From NCBI GenBank assembly GCA_910579495.1, contig CAJTVD010000005.1, positions 24,612-88,611 of the forward strand: 64,000 nt of DNA, written 5' to 3'. Source of the DNA: an uncultured Lachnospiraceae bacterium. GTDB lineage: Bacteria; Bacillota; Clostridia; Lachnospirales; Lachnospiraceae. The notes under the pieces were generated by a model. The model had not been told where the DNA came from and did not search any database. It saw nothing but the letters and a program-made list of their open reading frames with translations. Shown here one piece after another: positions 1 through 8,678 of the stretch (the first letter of the stretch is position 1; the number at the start of each line of letters is the position of its first letter). The position numbers and the translations under genes are program-made.

Positions 1-35
1 CCGGAATGGGCGGCGGCTTTCAAAATCTCTTTTAG
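1..35 (+). other. Possible 3' tail of the upstream gene
   Basis: Only one of the three plus-strand frames closes before the permease gene: it ends in TAG at 33-35 after residues GMGGGFQNLF. A solute-binding protein gene would be the expected neighbour of LplB/LplC permeases, but the tail is too short to identify. The segment also carries the AAAGGAG ribosome site (about 37-43) used by the next gene. Confidence 0.25.
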
Positions 36-51
36 GAAAGGAGCCGTATTT

Positions 52-972
52 ATGGCAGAAATAAAGAAAGAAAAAAAGAAAAGAAGCCTGTATAAGACCA
101 GGGAGCTCCATGTGATGCTGCTTCCGGCGGTGGTCTTTACGGCTATCTTCGCATATTTGCCTATGTTTGGCCTGGTCATGGCCTTCCAGGATTTCAAACC
201 ATTGCTGGGCTTTACCAAATCAAAGTTTGTGGGATTTGACCAGTTTGCTTATATCTTCACCATGCCCAGCTTCCGCCAGGCTTTTGTGAATACCATCATT
301 ATCGCATTTTTTAAGATCATTTTAAGCATATTTGTTCCCCTTGTTTTGTCCCTGATGCTGAACGAAGTGGTGAAGAGCTGGTTCAAGCGTTCTGTACAGA
401 CCATCATCTTTATCCCCTATTTCTTTTCCTGGGCGATCCTGGCGGGGATGCTGCTGGAAATTTTCGCCTATGACGGCATTATCAACAACGTTCTGGAGGG
501 ATTTTTCCATTTAGAGCCCATTGCCTTCCTGGTAAGCAATAAATATTTCCGGACGATCATTATTGCTTCCGATGTGTGGAAGGGGATGGGTTACAACACG
601 GTATTGCTCCTGGCGGCGATCACCAATGTGGATGCGGCGCTGTATGAGGCGGCAAAGGTGGACGGTGCCAGCCGCTGGCAGCAGGTGATGCATGTAACCA
701 TGCCTGGTATCCTGCCCATGGTGGCGGTGCTTACCGTGCTGGGGCTGGGGGGGATCCTGAATGCGGGATTTGAACAGATCCTGGTTATGTACAATCCTAC
801 AGTGGAGAAGACGGTGGATATTCTGGATACCCTGGTCTACCGGCTGGGCATTGCGGGGCACCAGTATTCCGCCGCTGCTGCTATGGGACTGTTCAAATCT
901 GCCGTTTCGCTGCTCTTTGTGGGGATCAGTTACTGGATTCTCTATAAGAAAAGCGATTATCGTGTATTTTAA
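52..972 (+). CDS. Sugar ABC transporter permease, LplB type
   Basis: Inner-membrane permease subunit of a carbohydrate ABC importer. The 306-residue protein opens with a Lys-rich cytoplasmic stretch, then about six hydrophobic segments. The EAA loop that contacts the ATPase is visible at about residues 198-220 (YEAAKVDGAS, then MPGILPM). The length and the start (ATG after AAAGGAG) fit the LplB/YteP subfamily, which usually imports complex or uronic-acid oligosaccharides using a shared MsmX-type ATPase; no ATPase lies here, as is typical. It pairs with the LplC-type permease 12 bp downstream and with two putative carbohydrate-active enzymes. The substrate cannot be read from sequence. Confidence 0.93.
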   Translation: MAEIKKEKKKRSLYKTRELHVMLLPAVVFTAIFAYLPMFGLVMAFQDFKPLLGFTKSKFVGFDQFAYIFTMPSFRQAFVNTIIIAFFKIILSIFVPLVLSLMLNEVVKSWFKRSVQTIIFIPYFFSWAILAGMLLEIFAYDGIINNVLEGFFHLEPIAFLVSNKYFRTIIIASDVWKGMGYNTVLLLAAITNVDAALYEAAKVDGASRWQQVMHVTMPGILPMVAVLTVLGLGGILNAGFEQILVMYNPTVEKTVDILDTLVYRLGIAGHQYSAAAAMGLFKSAVSLLFVGISYWILYKKSDYRVF

Positions 973-984
973 GGAGGTGCGGTT

Positions 985-1875
985 ATGAAAGTCAGGCGTT
1001 CAACAGGCTTTTATGTTTACCAGGTATTTAATACAATTGTTCTGGCCCTTATGGCGCTGTCCTGCATTCTGCCCATTTTGCATGTGTTCGCCATGTCCTT
1101 AAGCTCCAGCAATGCGGCGATGGCGGGACGGGTGGGCTTTGTGCCGTTGGAATTTACCTTCACAGCGTATGAGTATCTGATCTCCAAAAAAGACTTTTTC
1201 CATTCTGTAGGCATTTCCCTGGTGCGGGTGCTGGTGGGGACGCTCTTTAATATGGTGATCATTGCCCTTACGGCTTATCCTCTGTCCCGCTCCACCATAC
1301 AGTTCCGGGCGAGGACGGCCTATATGGCATACTTTGCCGTAACCATGTTCATTGGCGGCGGCCTGATCCCCACTTATATGGTAATCAAAAATCTCCATCT
1401 GCTGGACAGTTTCTGGGTATTGATCCTGCCGTCTGCCATGAGCATTTGGAACGTGATTATTATGATGAATTTTATCAAGGGGCTTCCCAGGGCGATTGAG
1501 GAGGCGGCCTTTGTGGATGGTGCGAACCACTGGCAGACCCTGGTCAAGATTATCCTGCCTATGTCCAAACCATCTTTGGCATCCCTGTTCCTGTTTTCCA
1601 TGATCGGGCACTGGAACGCATGGTTCGACGGGATGTTTTATATGAATAACCCTAACAATTACCCTATGGCTACTTATCTGGCCACCCAGGTTATTAACAA
1701 TAACCAGAGTATGACTAATATGACACCGGAGCAGCTTGCCCTGCTTTCCAGCCTCAGTGAGAAAACAGTGCGCAGTGCCCAGATGTTTATTGCGATCATC
1801 CCCATACTGATCGTATACCCGTTCCTGCAGAAGTTCTTTGTAAAGGGTATTACAGTGGGGTCTGTAAAGGAGTAA
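985..1875 (+). CDS. Sugar ABC transporter permease, LplC/YtcP type
   Basis: Second membrane subunit of the same importer, 296 residues with about six transmembrane segments. The EAA loop is at about residues 171-195 (IEEAAFVDGA, then PMSKPSL). It starts 12 bp after the first permease behind AAGGAGGTGCGGTT, so the two are co-transcribed and form the expected heterodimer. The C-terminus FFVKGITVGSVKE is characteristic of the YtcP/LplC group. The glycosidase gene follows within about 80 bp on the same strand, suggesting import and hydrolysis of one oligosaccharide. Confidence 0.93.
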   Translation: MKVRRSTGFYVYQVFNTIVLALMALSCILPILHVFAMSLSSSNAAMAGRVGFVPLEFTFTAYEYLISKKDFFHSVGISLVRVLVGTLFNMVIIALTAYPLSRSTIQFRARTAYMAYFAVTMFIGGGLIPTYMVIKNLHLLDSFWVLILPSAMSIWNVIIMMNFIKGLPRAIEEAAFVDGANHWQTLVKIILPMSKPSLASLFLFSMIGHWNAWFDGMFYMNNPNNYPMATYLATQVINNNQSMTNMTPEQLALLSSLSEKTVRSAQMFIAIIPILIVYPFLQKFFVKGITVGSVKE

Positions 1876-1958
1876 ACGGGGGTTTTGCCCCCCTTGCAGG
1901 GAAGTTTGTTTAAATGAGAGCGCCACAGATACAGTATGTGGCAGGTGGAGGTAAAAAT

Positions 1959-4271
1959 ATGAGTTTTGCAGAAGTAAAGAATGTAAACGGCAGCCCGGCG
2001 CTGGTAATAGACGGGGAAAGCTTTCCCCCTATGGCGATGACGGTGCGTTTTGACAAGCCGGATTATATCAGGCATCTGGGAGAGGCTGGCCTGCGGGTGT
2101 TTTTTCTTATGACGAATACCAACTGGCTCCGCCCGGGAAAAGATTATGTGGATGAAAATGGGGCTCCCTGCAGGGAACCCAGCGGGCTGGAGGCTTTTGT
2201 AAAGAATGCCCGGACGCTTCTGGAACAGGTGCCGGAGGCATATATCATTGTGCGTATCGGCCTCCACCCGCCGGTGGGATGGATGGAGGAAAACCAGGAG
2301 GAGCTGATCACCTATCAGGACGGCAGCCATGAGCCTTCCATCCTCTCATCTGAGGTCCACAGGGACGATATCCCGGGAATGTATTCCTTTGCCTCGGATA
2401 AGTGGAAGGCTGACGCCGGAAAGGCTTTGCAGGAGTTCTGCGACGCCATAGACGGCCTGCCCTTTGCTGACAGGGTGATCGGGTATTTCCTGGCGGCAGG
2501 GGGAACCTCCGAGTGGTATCCGGTAAACGCAATCTGTGACAGGGGGAAGGGCAAGTATGGTGATTTTTCCCCGGCCTTCCGGAAGGCCTATAGCAGCTTT
2601 TTGCAAAACCGCTACCAGACACAGGAGAAGCTGCGCAAGGCGTGGAAGCGCCCGGATGCTTCCTTTGAGGATCCGCTGATCCCCAATATAGAGGAGCAGT
2701 ATTATATCCACATGGAAGAGGGCGTTTTGGATGCCATGAAATATTATGAAAGCGCAGAGCGTATCATTGGCAAGGATATTGACATGGATGCCAAAAAGCC
2801 CACAAACCTTGGCGTTTTCCTGAATATGGAGGATTATGCTTATGTGGCGGACTTTTATGACGCCCTCCACCAGGCTACAGCGGAGGCCATTGTTTATTTT
2901 GCAGGACTGGTGAAGAAACGCTATAAGGGAAAAGTGGTGGGTGCTTTCTATGGTTCCTATGGCTGCACGGACTTTTACAATAGCACTACCACCACGGCCA
3001 CCCTTACGATTTTGGACAGCGGCAAGGTGGACTTTCTGGCGGCTCCTGGCGTTTATAACAACCGGGAACCGGGAGGGTGTGTGGCACAGCGGGAGATGCA
3101 GGATTCCTTCCGCCTGCGGGGCCAGATTTTTGTGGCGGAGGAAGACAGCCGGACCCATTTGGAGGATAGTTTCTACCGGGATGCCATGGGGCTGTATGAT
3201 ACCAGGGACAGCATCGTGACCTTGAAGAGGGATTTTGCCCGGGTTTTGTGCGAGGATATTTACGGCTGGTGGTTTGACCAGCATGCCCAGGGCGGGCGTT
3301 ACCAGCAGGAGGAGATTTACCGCCTGTTTGCACGCCAGAAGGAGGTGGGGAGATTCGCTTATGGCTTAAACCGGGAGAAAAAGAATGAAATCGCACTTAT
3401 CTACGACCAGGAAAGCTGCCATACCGTATCTGCCTATACCAATATGATGATGCTGGATTACTACCGCACCTCAGACCTGCACCGGATAGGTGCGCCTGTG
3501 GACTATTACTTCCACAATGACCTGGGCAGGGAGGATATGCCGGATTATAAGCTGTATATTATGATGAACCTTTTCCTGCTCACGGACGGGGAAAGGGAAG
3601 CTTTGGTGCGCAAGGTAAAGAAGAGCCATGGGGTTGTACTGTGGCTGTATGCGCCGGGCTTTATCAATCCCGATGCAGAACAGGTGATGGACGGGGCAAA
3701 TATGGAAAGCCTCATAGGGATGCATGTGGGGCGGATTGACCGCACCTGTTCCCCGCGGTTTAAGATCACAGACCTTTCCCACCCGGCGGTACGCTATGCC
3801 CTGGAGGACAGGCGGTACGGCTATATTGACAGGGATGTGCACAGCAATGTATGGCTGGAAAATGTACTGGCGCCTGCTTATATGAACCCTGGCTTTTACA
3901 TTGACGACAAGCAGGTGCAGATACTGGGGACTTACTGTGAACTGGGGCTTCCGGCCTATGGGCTGAAGGAGATGGAAGGCTGGACCAGCGTTTACTGTGC
4001 CCCTCAGGTTCTGCGTTCGGAGCTGCTGGCTTCCCTGGCGGAATATGCAGGCTGCCACCTGTACAACACACAGGACGACGTGGTCTATGCCAACGCCAAT
4101 TTTGTAGCCATCCACGCTTCCTTCAAAGGACGCCATACCATACGTTTTAAAGCACCCTGCAGTCCTTTCGAAGTGTACGGAAAGCGTTACTATGGGCACA
4201 ATGTTACAGAGATTGGGGTGGATATGCGGCTGGGAGACACATTGATGTTTTCCCTGCAGGGGGCATGCTGA
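1959..4271 (+). CDS. GH42-like glycoside hydrolase (beta-galactosidase-type fold)
   Basis: Probable cytoplasmic glycosidase of 770 residues acting on the sugar imported by the upstream transporter. ATG 1959 is chosen over the upstream in-frame ATG at 1914 because GGTGGAGG lies 7 bp before it. The N-terminal half looks like a TIM barrel, with a candidate acid/base Glu185 in GGTSEWY and a candidate nucleophile at Glu394/Glu395 in FVAEEDSRTH. From about residue 480 a Rossmann-like segment (DYYFHNDLGREDMPDYKLYI) resembles the GH42 trimerisation domain. There is no signal peptide. Assignment to GH42 rather than a related clan GH-A family is by overall shape only, and the substrate is unknown. Confidence 0.65.
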   Translation: MSFAEVKNVNGSPALVIDGESFPPMAMTVRFDKPDYIRHLGEAGLRVFFLMTNTNWLRPGKDYVDENGAPCREPSGLEAFVKNARTLLEQVPEAYIIVRIGLHPPVGWMEENQEELITYQDGSHEPSILSSEVHRDDIPGMYSFASDKWKADAGKALQEFCDAIDGLPFADRVIGYFLAAGGTSEWYPVNAICDRGKGKYGDFSPAFRKAYSSFLQNRYQTQEKLRKAWKRPDASFEDPLIPNIEEQYYIHMEEGVLDAMKYYESAERIIGKDIDMDAKKPTNLGVFLNMEDYAYVADFYDALHQATAEAIVYFAGLVKKRYKGKVVGAFYGSYGCTDFYNSTTTTATLTILDSGKVDFLAAPGVYNNREPGGCVAQREMQDSFRLRGQIFVAEEDSRTHLEDSFYRDAMGLYDTRDSIVTLKRDFARVLCEDIYGWWFDQHAQGGRYQQEEIYRLFARQKEVGRFAYGLNREKKNEIALIYDQESCHTVSAYTNMMMLDYYRTSDLHRIGAPVDYYFHNDLGREDMPDYKLYIMMNLFLLTDGEREALVRKVKKSHGVVLWLYAPGFINPDAEQVMDGANMESLIGMHVGRIDRTCSPRFKITDLSHPAVRYALEDRRYGYIDRDVHSNVWLENVLAPAYMNPGFYIDDKQVQILGTYCELGLPAYGLKEMEGWTSVYCAPQVLRSELLASLAEYAGCHLYNTQDDVVYANANFVAIHASFKGRHTIRFKAPCSPFEVYGKRYYGHNVTEIGVDMRLGDTLMFSLQGAC

Positions 4272-4293
4272 CCTTTCCCGGGAAAATGGGGAA

Positions 4294-5154
4294 TTAGTGG
4301 CGCTTTGCCATAAAAACCGAGGGTGCAAAGCCGGTTTCCCGTTTAAAGGCCCTGGAGAAGTAGCCCTGGTTGTTAAAGCCCAGCCGCTCCGCTACCAGGG
4401 AGACGCTTTCGCCGCTTTGAAGAAGCTCTGCTGCCGCCTTAATTTTCAATTTTAATAAATACTTATGGATGCCCATACCGGCATATTTGTCAAAAATACG
4501 CTTGATGCTGGACTGGCTGACATTGCAGTACCGGGCGATTTCCGGTACCTGGGGCTGGGCTTGGACGTTGCTGTTTAAGTAACTGATGGCTTTGCTGAAA
4601 ATAATTGCGTCCGGCGCGGAGGAAACGGAGGAGACTGCTTCTGTCTCTGCCAGGGAGAGCATAAGCTGTTGCAGGAAAGTGGCCAGCATCTGGGAATAGG
4701 TAGGCAGGGTGTGGAAAGGTTCCAGAAAAAAATGGGCGCTTTTGCCGGACAGGGCCTGGATATCCCATTCCTGTGCCTTTTCATGGAGGAAGGACAGCAT
4801 GGAAGCGATGATGCCCTGCTGGGCGGCGGACAGCACAAAGACCTTTTCTGCCAGATAGGATGTGAGTGGGCCTTGGGCGGAAAAGGAGAAGATCAGCAGG
4901 CCTGCGCCCTCCCTGCCATTAACAATGAATTTGTGAAGCTCTAAAGGTTTGTGGAAGACGATGGCTCCCTGGGAGAGGTTGTAAACCCGCTCGTTTCCCG
5001 ATACACACACTTCCCCATCCATCACATAGAGGCATTCCCAGAAATTGTGGCTTTCCCCGGGAAAGGCGTAGCCCTTTTCATAGTGTGCCTCAAAGAGGGA
5101 ATACATATCTGTGATTTGGATTTGTTCTTTAATGGGATATGCCTGCCAGACCAT
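4294..5154 (-). CDS. AraC family transcriptional regulator
   Basis: DNA-binding regulator of 286 residues. The start at 5154 follows AGGAGGG by about 6 bp; the open frame continues upstream but that extension is hydrophobic and unlike the family. The N-terminal half is a cupin-like sensor (AIVFHKPLELHKF). The C-terminal third contains the two AraC helix-turn-helix motifs, with IARYCNVSQSSIKRIF and VAERLGFNNQGYFSRAFKRE. It is convergent with the glycosidase and divergent from the Gfo/Idh/MocA gene, so it probably controls this sugar locus in response to an imported saccharide (inference). Confidence 0.93.
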   Translation of the reverse strand: MVWQAYPIKEQIQITDMYSLFEAHYEKGYAFPGESHNFWECLYVMDGEVCVSGNERVYNLSQGAIVFHKPLELHKFIVNGREGAGLLIFSFSAQGPLTSYLAEKVFVLSAAQQGIIASMLSFLHEKAQEWDIQALSGKSAHFFLEPFHTLPTYSQMLATFLQQLMLSLAETEAVSSVSSAPDAIIFSKAISYLNSNVQAQPQVPEIARYCNVSQSSIKRIFDKYAGMGIHKYLLKLKIKAAAELLQSGESVSLVAERLGFNNQGYFSRAFKRETGFAPSVFMAKRH

Positions 5155-5289
5155 TATGCCTCCCTCCTGTTCCAGCCGTGGGCTGAAAGTGTATAAAAAT
5201 GAGCTGATTAGATATAGATATATACTTTTACTAATGCTATGATAACAATGATAAGAGACGATGTAAAGACATTTTATGGAGGGATACAA
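5155..5289. promoter_or_regulatory. Divergent regulatory region between araC-type regulator and Gfo/Idh gene
   Basis: A 135-bp intergenic region, AT-rich in its centre, between two divergent start codons. A -10-like TATGAT lies at 5238-5243 for the rightward gene, with no good -35 upstream, which fits an activator-dependent promoter. Both genes have strong ribosome sites at its edges. The AraC-type protein encoded on the left is the obvious candidate to bind here; no clear operator repeat was found by eye. Confidence 0.45.
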
Positions 5290-6513
5290 ATGAAGGATAT
5301 CAGGATTGGGTTTATCGGATTGGGCAGCAGAGGATATGGCCTGCTGGAAATGGCGGTGCTTCCCCAGGGGGAGCAGGTGGTGGCAGTGTGCGATGCCTAT
5401 GAAGACAGGGCCCAGAAGGGGGCAGGGCTGGTGGAGAAGGCCGGCCAGGCCAGGCCTTCTGTATATTTAGACTACCTTGATGTGGTAAGGGACGAAAAGG
5501 TCAATACCATTATTGTGGCTACCGCATGGGAGAGCCATGTGGAGATTGCCCTGGCTGCTATGTATGCGGGCAAAGCAGTAGCCGTTGAGGTGGGCGGAAG
5601 CTATAGCCTCAAGGCTTGCTATGATTTGGTAGAAGGTTATGAAAAGACCGGTACGCCTTTCATGTTCCTGGAGAATTGCTGCTTTGGCAGGCGGGAGATG
5701 ATGGCTCTTAACATGGTGAAAAAGGGGCTGTTCGGCGAAGTTGTCCACTGTGCCGGGGGATACCAGCATGACCTGCGCAGTGAAATTGCTTTTGGCAAAG
5801 AAAACAGGCATTACAGGCTTCGGAATTATCTGAGCAGGAATTGTGAGAACTACCCTACCCATGACTTGGGGCCTATTGCCAAGGTGCTGGATATCAACCG
5901 GGGGAACAGGATGCTGACCCTTTGCTCCACAGCGTCTAAGGCGGCGGGGCTGCGGGATTATATTAAGGCCAACAAAAGTGACGACCAGCGCCTGATGAAT
6001 ATGGCCTTTGCACAGGGGGACGTGGTGACTACTGTTATCAAGTGCGCCCGGGGGGAGACGATTGTATTGACCCTGGATACCACCCTGCCCAGGTATTATA
6101 CCCGCAACTTTACCGTAAGGGGGACCAAGGGGATGTATGAGGAAGTGACAGATTCCATTTTCCTGGACAGGAAGGAGGATATTGCCTATGATTTCACCTG
6201 GCGTGATAATTGTGTGGGCAATGCCAGGAACTACGAGGCAGAATACGACCATCCGGTATGGAAGAAATACATTGAAGAGGGCGTTAAGGGCGGCCACGAC
6301 GGGATGGACTGGCTGGAATTTGAAACCTTCTTCCGGTGCCTGCGGGAGGATGCCCCTATGCCGGTGGATGTATACGATGCCGCAAGCTGGATGGCAGTTA
6401 CCGCCCTTTCCGAGATGTCCATCGCCAAAGGCGGTGCTGTAGTGGATGTCCCTGACTTTACCGGGGGGAAGTGGCACATGATTGTGGATGAAAATGAGCG
6501 GGAAAGGTTTTAA
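5290..6513 (+). CDS. Gfo/Idh/MocA family protein, GH109-like
   Basis: NAD(P)-dependent sugar oxidoreductase-fold protein of 407 residues. A Rossmann dinucleotide motif GLGSRG sits at residues 10-15. The usual catalytic EKP motif is replaced by EVGG. A YPTHDLGP segment at 188-195 followed by INRGNR closely recalls GH109, whose members use bound NAD to hydrolyse alpha-N-acetylgalactosaminides and related glycosides. It may therefore be a glycosidase rather than a dehydrogenase (inference). ATG 5290 is preceded by GGAGGG at 5279-5284. It is the last gene of the sugar locus and ends before a strong stem-loop. Confidence 0.82.
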   Translation: MKDIRIGFIGLGSRGYGLLEMAVLPQGEQVVAVCDAYEDRAQKGAGLVEKAGQARPSVYLDYLDVVRDEKVNTIIVATAWESHVEIALAAMYAGKAVAVEVGGSYSLKACYDLVEGYEKTGTPFMFLENCCFGRREMMALNMVKKGLFGEVVHCAGGYQHDLRSEIAFGKENRHYRLRNYLSRNCENYPTHDLGPIAKVLDINRGNRMLTLCSTASKAAGLRDYIKANKSDDQRLMNMAFAQGDVVTTVIKCARGETIVLTLDTTLPRYYTRNFTVRGTKGMYEEVTDSIFLDRKEDIAYDFTWRDNCVGNARNYEAEYDHPVWKKYIEEGVKGGHDGMDWLEFETFFRCLREDAPMPVDVYDAASWMAVTALSEMSIAKGGAVVDVPDFTGGKWHMIVDENERERF

Positions 6514-6580
6514 GGATAGCAACAGGTTATGTCCTGTGAGAATTTCTATGTAGGATCAATTACAGCGTGGTAATTTCCTG

Positions 6581-6620
6581 GCAAACAAACTATGGCTTAA
6601 TGGTGCCATAGTTTGTTTGC
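6581..6620. terminator. Strong stem-loop, likely bidirectional terminator
   Basis: A perfect 16-bp stem (6581-6596 pairs with 6605-6620) with an 8-nt loop, followed by a T-rich stretch. It separates the sugar locus from the accessory region and can serve both the plus-strand gene ending at 6513 and the minus-strand arr-like gene ending at 6739. Confidence 0.7.
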
Positions 6621-6738
6621 TATAGTGGGAATTTGCTGTTTTTTCGTTTCTTCTTTTATTTTATGGTTTTCTGGGATTCCGTTTTCTGTGTTCCATTTGG
6701 GCAGTGGGGATCTTGCGTTCCTAATGTTTTTTGCGGTA

Positions 6739-7152
6739 TTAGTCAATTGCCTTTATGCCCTTTTCTGATAATCTTTTAAGGTTTTCAATCATATTATTTA
6801 ACATTTCAGGGGAATGCCCTTCCCATTTGGTGACTTCTGCCACAATTTTCAGCGGCTGCTTTGACCTGTACGATTTTGTTGGGTTTCCGGGAAATTTCTT
6901 ATCTGTAAGATTCGGGTCGTCTTCGAAATCCCCTGTGGGTTCCACAACGTATATTCTTTCTGCGCCATCCCCTTCCGCCAGCTCCGCCCCCCAAATGGCG
7001 GCATCCAAAGTCCCCGCAAAATAGACATATTCTGCTTTTCTGTTATCATTATAATTCTTTTGCTTTCCTGTAATGATGGAACCGCCTATTTTTAAATCTG
7101 CTTTTGTCCCATGGAAAAAAGAGCCTTTGCTGAATACTATTTTTTCACTCAT
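6739..7152 (-). CDS. arr: NAD+--rifampin ADP-ribosyltransferase (Arr family)
   Basis: Cytoplasmic enzyme that inactivates rifamycins by ADP-ribosylation of the ansa-chain hydroxyl using NAD+. The 137-residue length matches Arr. Recognisable blocks in order are FFHGTKADLKIG near the N-terminus, AAIWGAELAEGDG in the middle, YVVEPTGDFEDDPNLTDKKF, PGNPTKSYRS and a final KWEGH. The start at 7152 (MSEKIVF) has AAAGGAG about 8 bp upstream, so the longer open frame is discarded. It stands alone and is flanked by decayed DNA and a toxin-antitoxin pair, consistent with acquisition. Whether it gives measurable rifampin resistance here cannot be seen. Confidence 0.9.
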   Translation of the reverse strand: MSEKIVFSKGSFFHGTKADLKIGGSIITGKQKNYNDNRKAEYVYFAGTLDAAIWGAELAEGDGAERIYVVEPTGDFEDDPNLTDKKFPGNPTKSYRSKQPLKIVAEVTKWEGHSPEMLNNMIENLKRLSEKGIKAID

Positions 7153-7590
7153 CTGATTTTCTCCTTTACAATTATGGATTTGCGCCTTACTGGGATTATG
7201 CATATTTTGTGCTGTATCAACAAGAGATCCCTAATAGGGCTGCTGGAAGTATATCACAATTGGGGATTAATATCCACAGAAAGAGTGGTAGCTGGAATGA
7301 ATTTCTGGAAGCCGGTTAACAGGGCATTTGCGCGTCTTTAAAAATGTTGGCAACACTTGGCACAGTTTTTGCAGGTGGGGTGAGGTTGGATTGTTGTTAT
7401 TTGAGTAAATGAAAACTGAAATTGGAAGGAATATACCGGAGTGGAAAAAGTAGGAAAGAACAGCAATTCTCTGGTGGTATATAATGGAATATCCCATGTG
7501 CTGATAGTAGTGCATGGGGTATCTTTATGAGATGAAATTTTTATGTATGAATGAAGGATGAAAATTTTTGCACGAAATAGAATGCTTAGG
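7153..7590. other. Intergenic stretch without a supported gene
   Basis: About 440 bp between arr and the toxin-antitoxin promoter. Open frames are short and have no ribosome sites. An in-frame stretch near 7260-7341 (ending NRAFARL) looks like a relic of coding sequence that I cannot name. An imperfect stem-loop occurs around 7485-7525. Nothing else is supported. Confidence 0.4.
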
Positions 7591-7621
7591 TTGAATTTAT
7601 CCTAAAATGTAGTATATACTA
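7591..7621 (+). promoter_or_regulatory. Promoter and palindromic operator of the phd-doc pair
   Basis: TTGAAT at 7591-7596 and TATACT at 7615-7620 are separated by 18 bp and lie 35 bp before the antitoxin start. The -10 is embedded in a perfect 12-bp palindrome (TAGTATATACTA, 7610-7621), the position expected for autorepression by a Phd-type antitoxin or its complex with Doc. Confidence 0.65.
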
Positions 7622-7654
7622 TTATCATAGACAAAAAGAAGGGAAGTGTGTGTT

Positions 7655-7897
7655 GTGCATATTGATTTAAAGAACTTAGTATCTATTTCAGAAGCAAACC
7701 AAAATTTTTCAAAGGTTGCGAGGATGGTGGATGAGAATGGGGCTGCTGTGATATTAAAGAATAATTCACCCCGATATGTTTTGATTGATTATAGTAAATT
7801 ACAGGAAGATACAGACGCAGATAATGAAGCACTGGAGGCTGTTGCAGCCCGTATATTGCAAAAGCATAAGAAAGCGTTTGAGGAATTGGCAAAATGA
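7655..7897 (+). CDS. phd: Phd/YefM family antitoxin
   Basis: Antitoxin of a type II toxin-antitoxin pair, about 80 residues. The N-terminal Phd/YefM DNA-binding fold is seen in LVSISEANQNFSKVAR, with a conserved middle AAVILKNNSPRYVLIDY. The C-terminal charged helix would bind and neutralise Doc. GTG 7655 is preferred to GTG 7646 because GAAGGG at 7638-7643 gives normal spacing only for the former. The stop overlaps the toxin start by ATGA (7894-7897), so the two are translationally coupled. A palindrome over the -10 box suggests autoregulation. Confidence 0.85.
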   Translation: MHIDLKNLVSISEANQNFSKVARMVDENGAAVILKNNSPRYVLIDYSKLQEDTDADNEALEAVAARILQKHKKAFEELAK

Positions 7898-8277
7898 TTT
7901 TACTGAACAAAGAACAGATCAAATATCTCCATAACAAGATGATACGGGAAACTGGAGGAAGTAATGGGATACGTGATGAAGGCTTGTTGGATTCTGCACT
8001 ATCAGCGCCTTTTCAATCTTTCGGAGGGATGGAACTTTATCCGTCCATGATTGGAAAGGCAGCCAGATTGTGTTATGGGTTGATAAAAAATCATGCTTTT
8101 TTTGATGGGAATAAACGCATCGGCATTTATGCTATGTTAGTTTTTTTAGAATTAAACGGAATGGAAATGGAGTGTAGCGAAGAAGAATTGATTGCGTTAG
8201 GTTTGGAGATTGCATCTGGTGAAATTGAAGAAAAGGAGATTGGTATTTGGATTGTGACGCATAATAGAGGAGAATGA
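7894..8277 (+). CDS. doc: Death-on-curing (Doc/Fic) toxin
   Basis: Fic-fold toxin of 127 residues. Doc proteins phosphorylate and inactivate EF-Tu. The full Fic signature HAFFDGNKR is present at about residues 69-77, with the invariant His, Asp, Gly, Asn and Arg, so it appears catalytically competent. The N-terminus (LLNKEQIKYLHNKMI) and the GGSNGIRDEGLLDSAL block are typical of Doc. It overlaps the antitoxin by 4 bp. It sits in a zone of mobile-element debris, and may be a remnant addiction module or may stabilise the island. Confidence 0.92.
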   Translation: MILLNKEQIKYLHNKMIRETGGSNGIRDEGLLDSALSAPFQSFGGMELYPSMIGKAARLCYGLIKNHAFFDGNKRIGIYAMLVFLELNGMEMECSEEELIALGLEIASGEIEEKEIGIWIVTHNRGE

Positions 8278-8365
8278 GTTGGAAAATATTGGGGAAAAGG
8301 GTTACAACTTGTAACCTGATTTGTTAGCATATAATTATATTGCTATATCAATAAGGATGAAAATA

Positions 8366-8509
8366 ATGAGTGAGTTTAGAGAAGTTTTAAATGAACAATT
8401 GCAGGATGATGAGTTTAGGGAACAGTGGGAAAAGATTCAGCCGGAAATGGATTTAATTCGTGCAGTTTCAGATACAAGTTCATTACAGAACTTTGACGCA
8501 AGAGAATGA
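8366..8509 (+). pseudogene. Truncated HTH-type antitoxin (N-terminal fragment)
   Basis: A 47-residue open frame, MSEFREVLNEQLQDDEFREQ and onward to DLIRAVSDTS. It resembles the N-terminal arm of HigA/XRE-type antitoxins, which normally continue into a helix-turn-helix after the equivalent of DLIRA. Here the HTH is missing and the frame ends at NFDARE. AAGGA precedes the ATG by about 9 bp, so it may still be translated. Likely remnant of a second toxin-antitoxin module; no partner toxin is adjacent. Confidence 0.5.
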
Positions 8510-8678
8510 ACATAAATAATGAATGTCGGTTTTGCATGTTTGGTTGAAAAGCTGAGTAGTGTTGAGACAGAGCATTAACTAAAAGCGGTAGTTTCGATCA
8601 TGTGCTTTAACGTAGAGAACATTTTGATGGGAAGGATAAAAGAAGGATGTGTACAAATGAAAAATGGAGGTAAATCGC

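Noticed and set aside
1099..1926. 275-codon minus-strand ORF opposite the LplC permease
   Set aside because: Its sequence is the antisense of a clear permease gene, rich in His/Gln/Arg as expected for a shadow frame, and lacks a ribosome site.
2346..3284. 312-codon minus-strand ORF opposite the GH42-like gene
   Set aside because: Shadow of the glycosidase reading frame with no recognisable domain.
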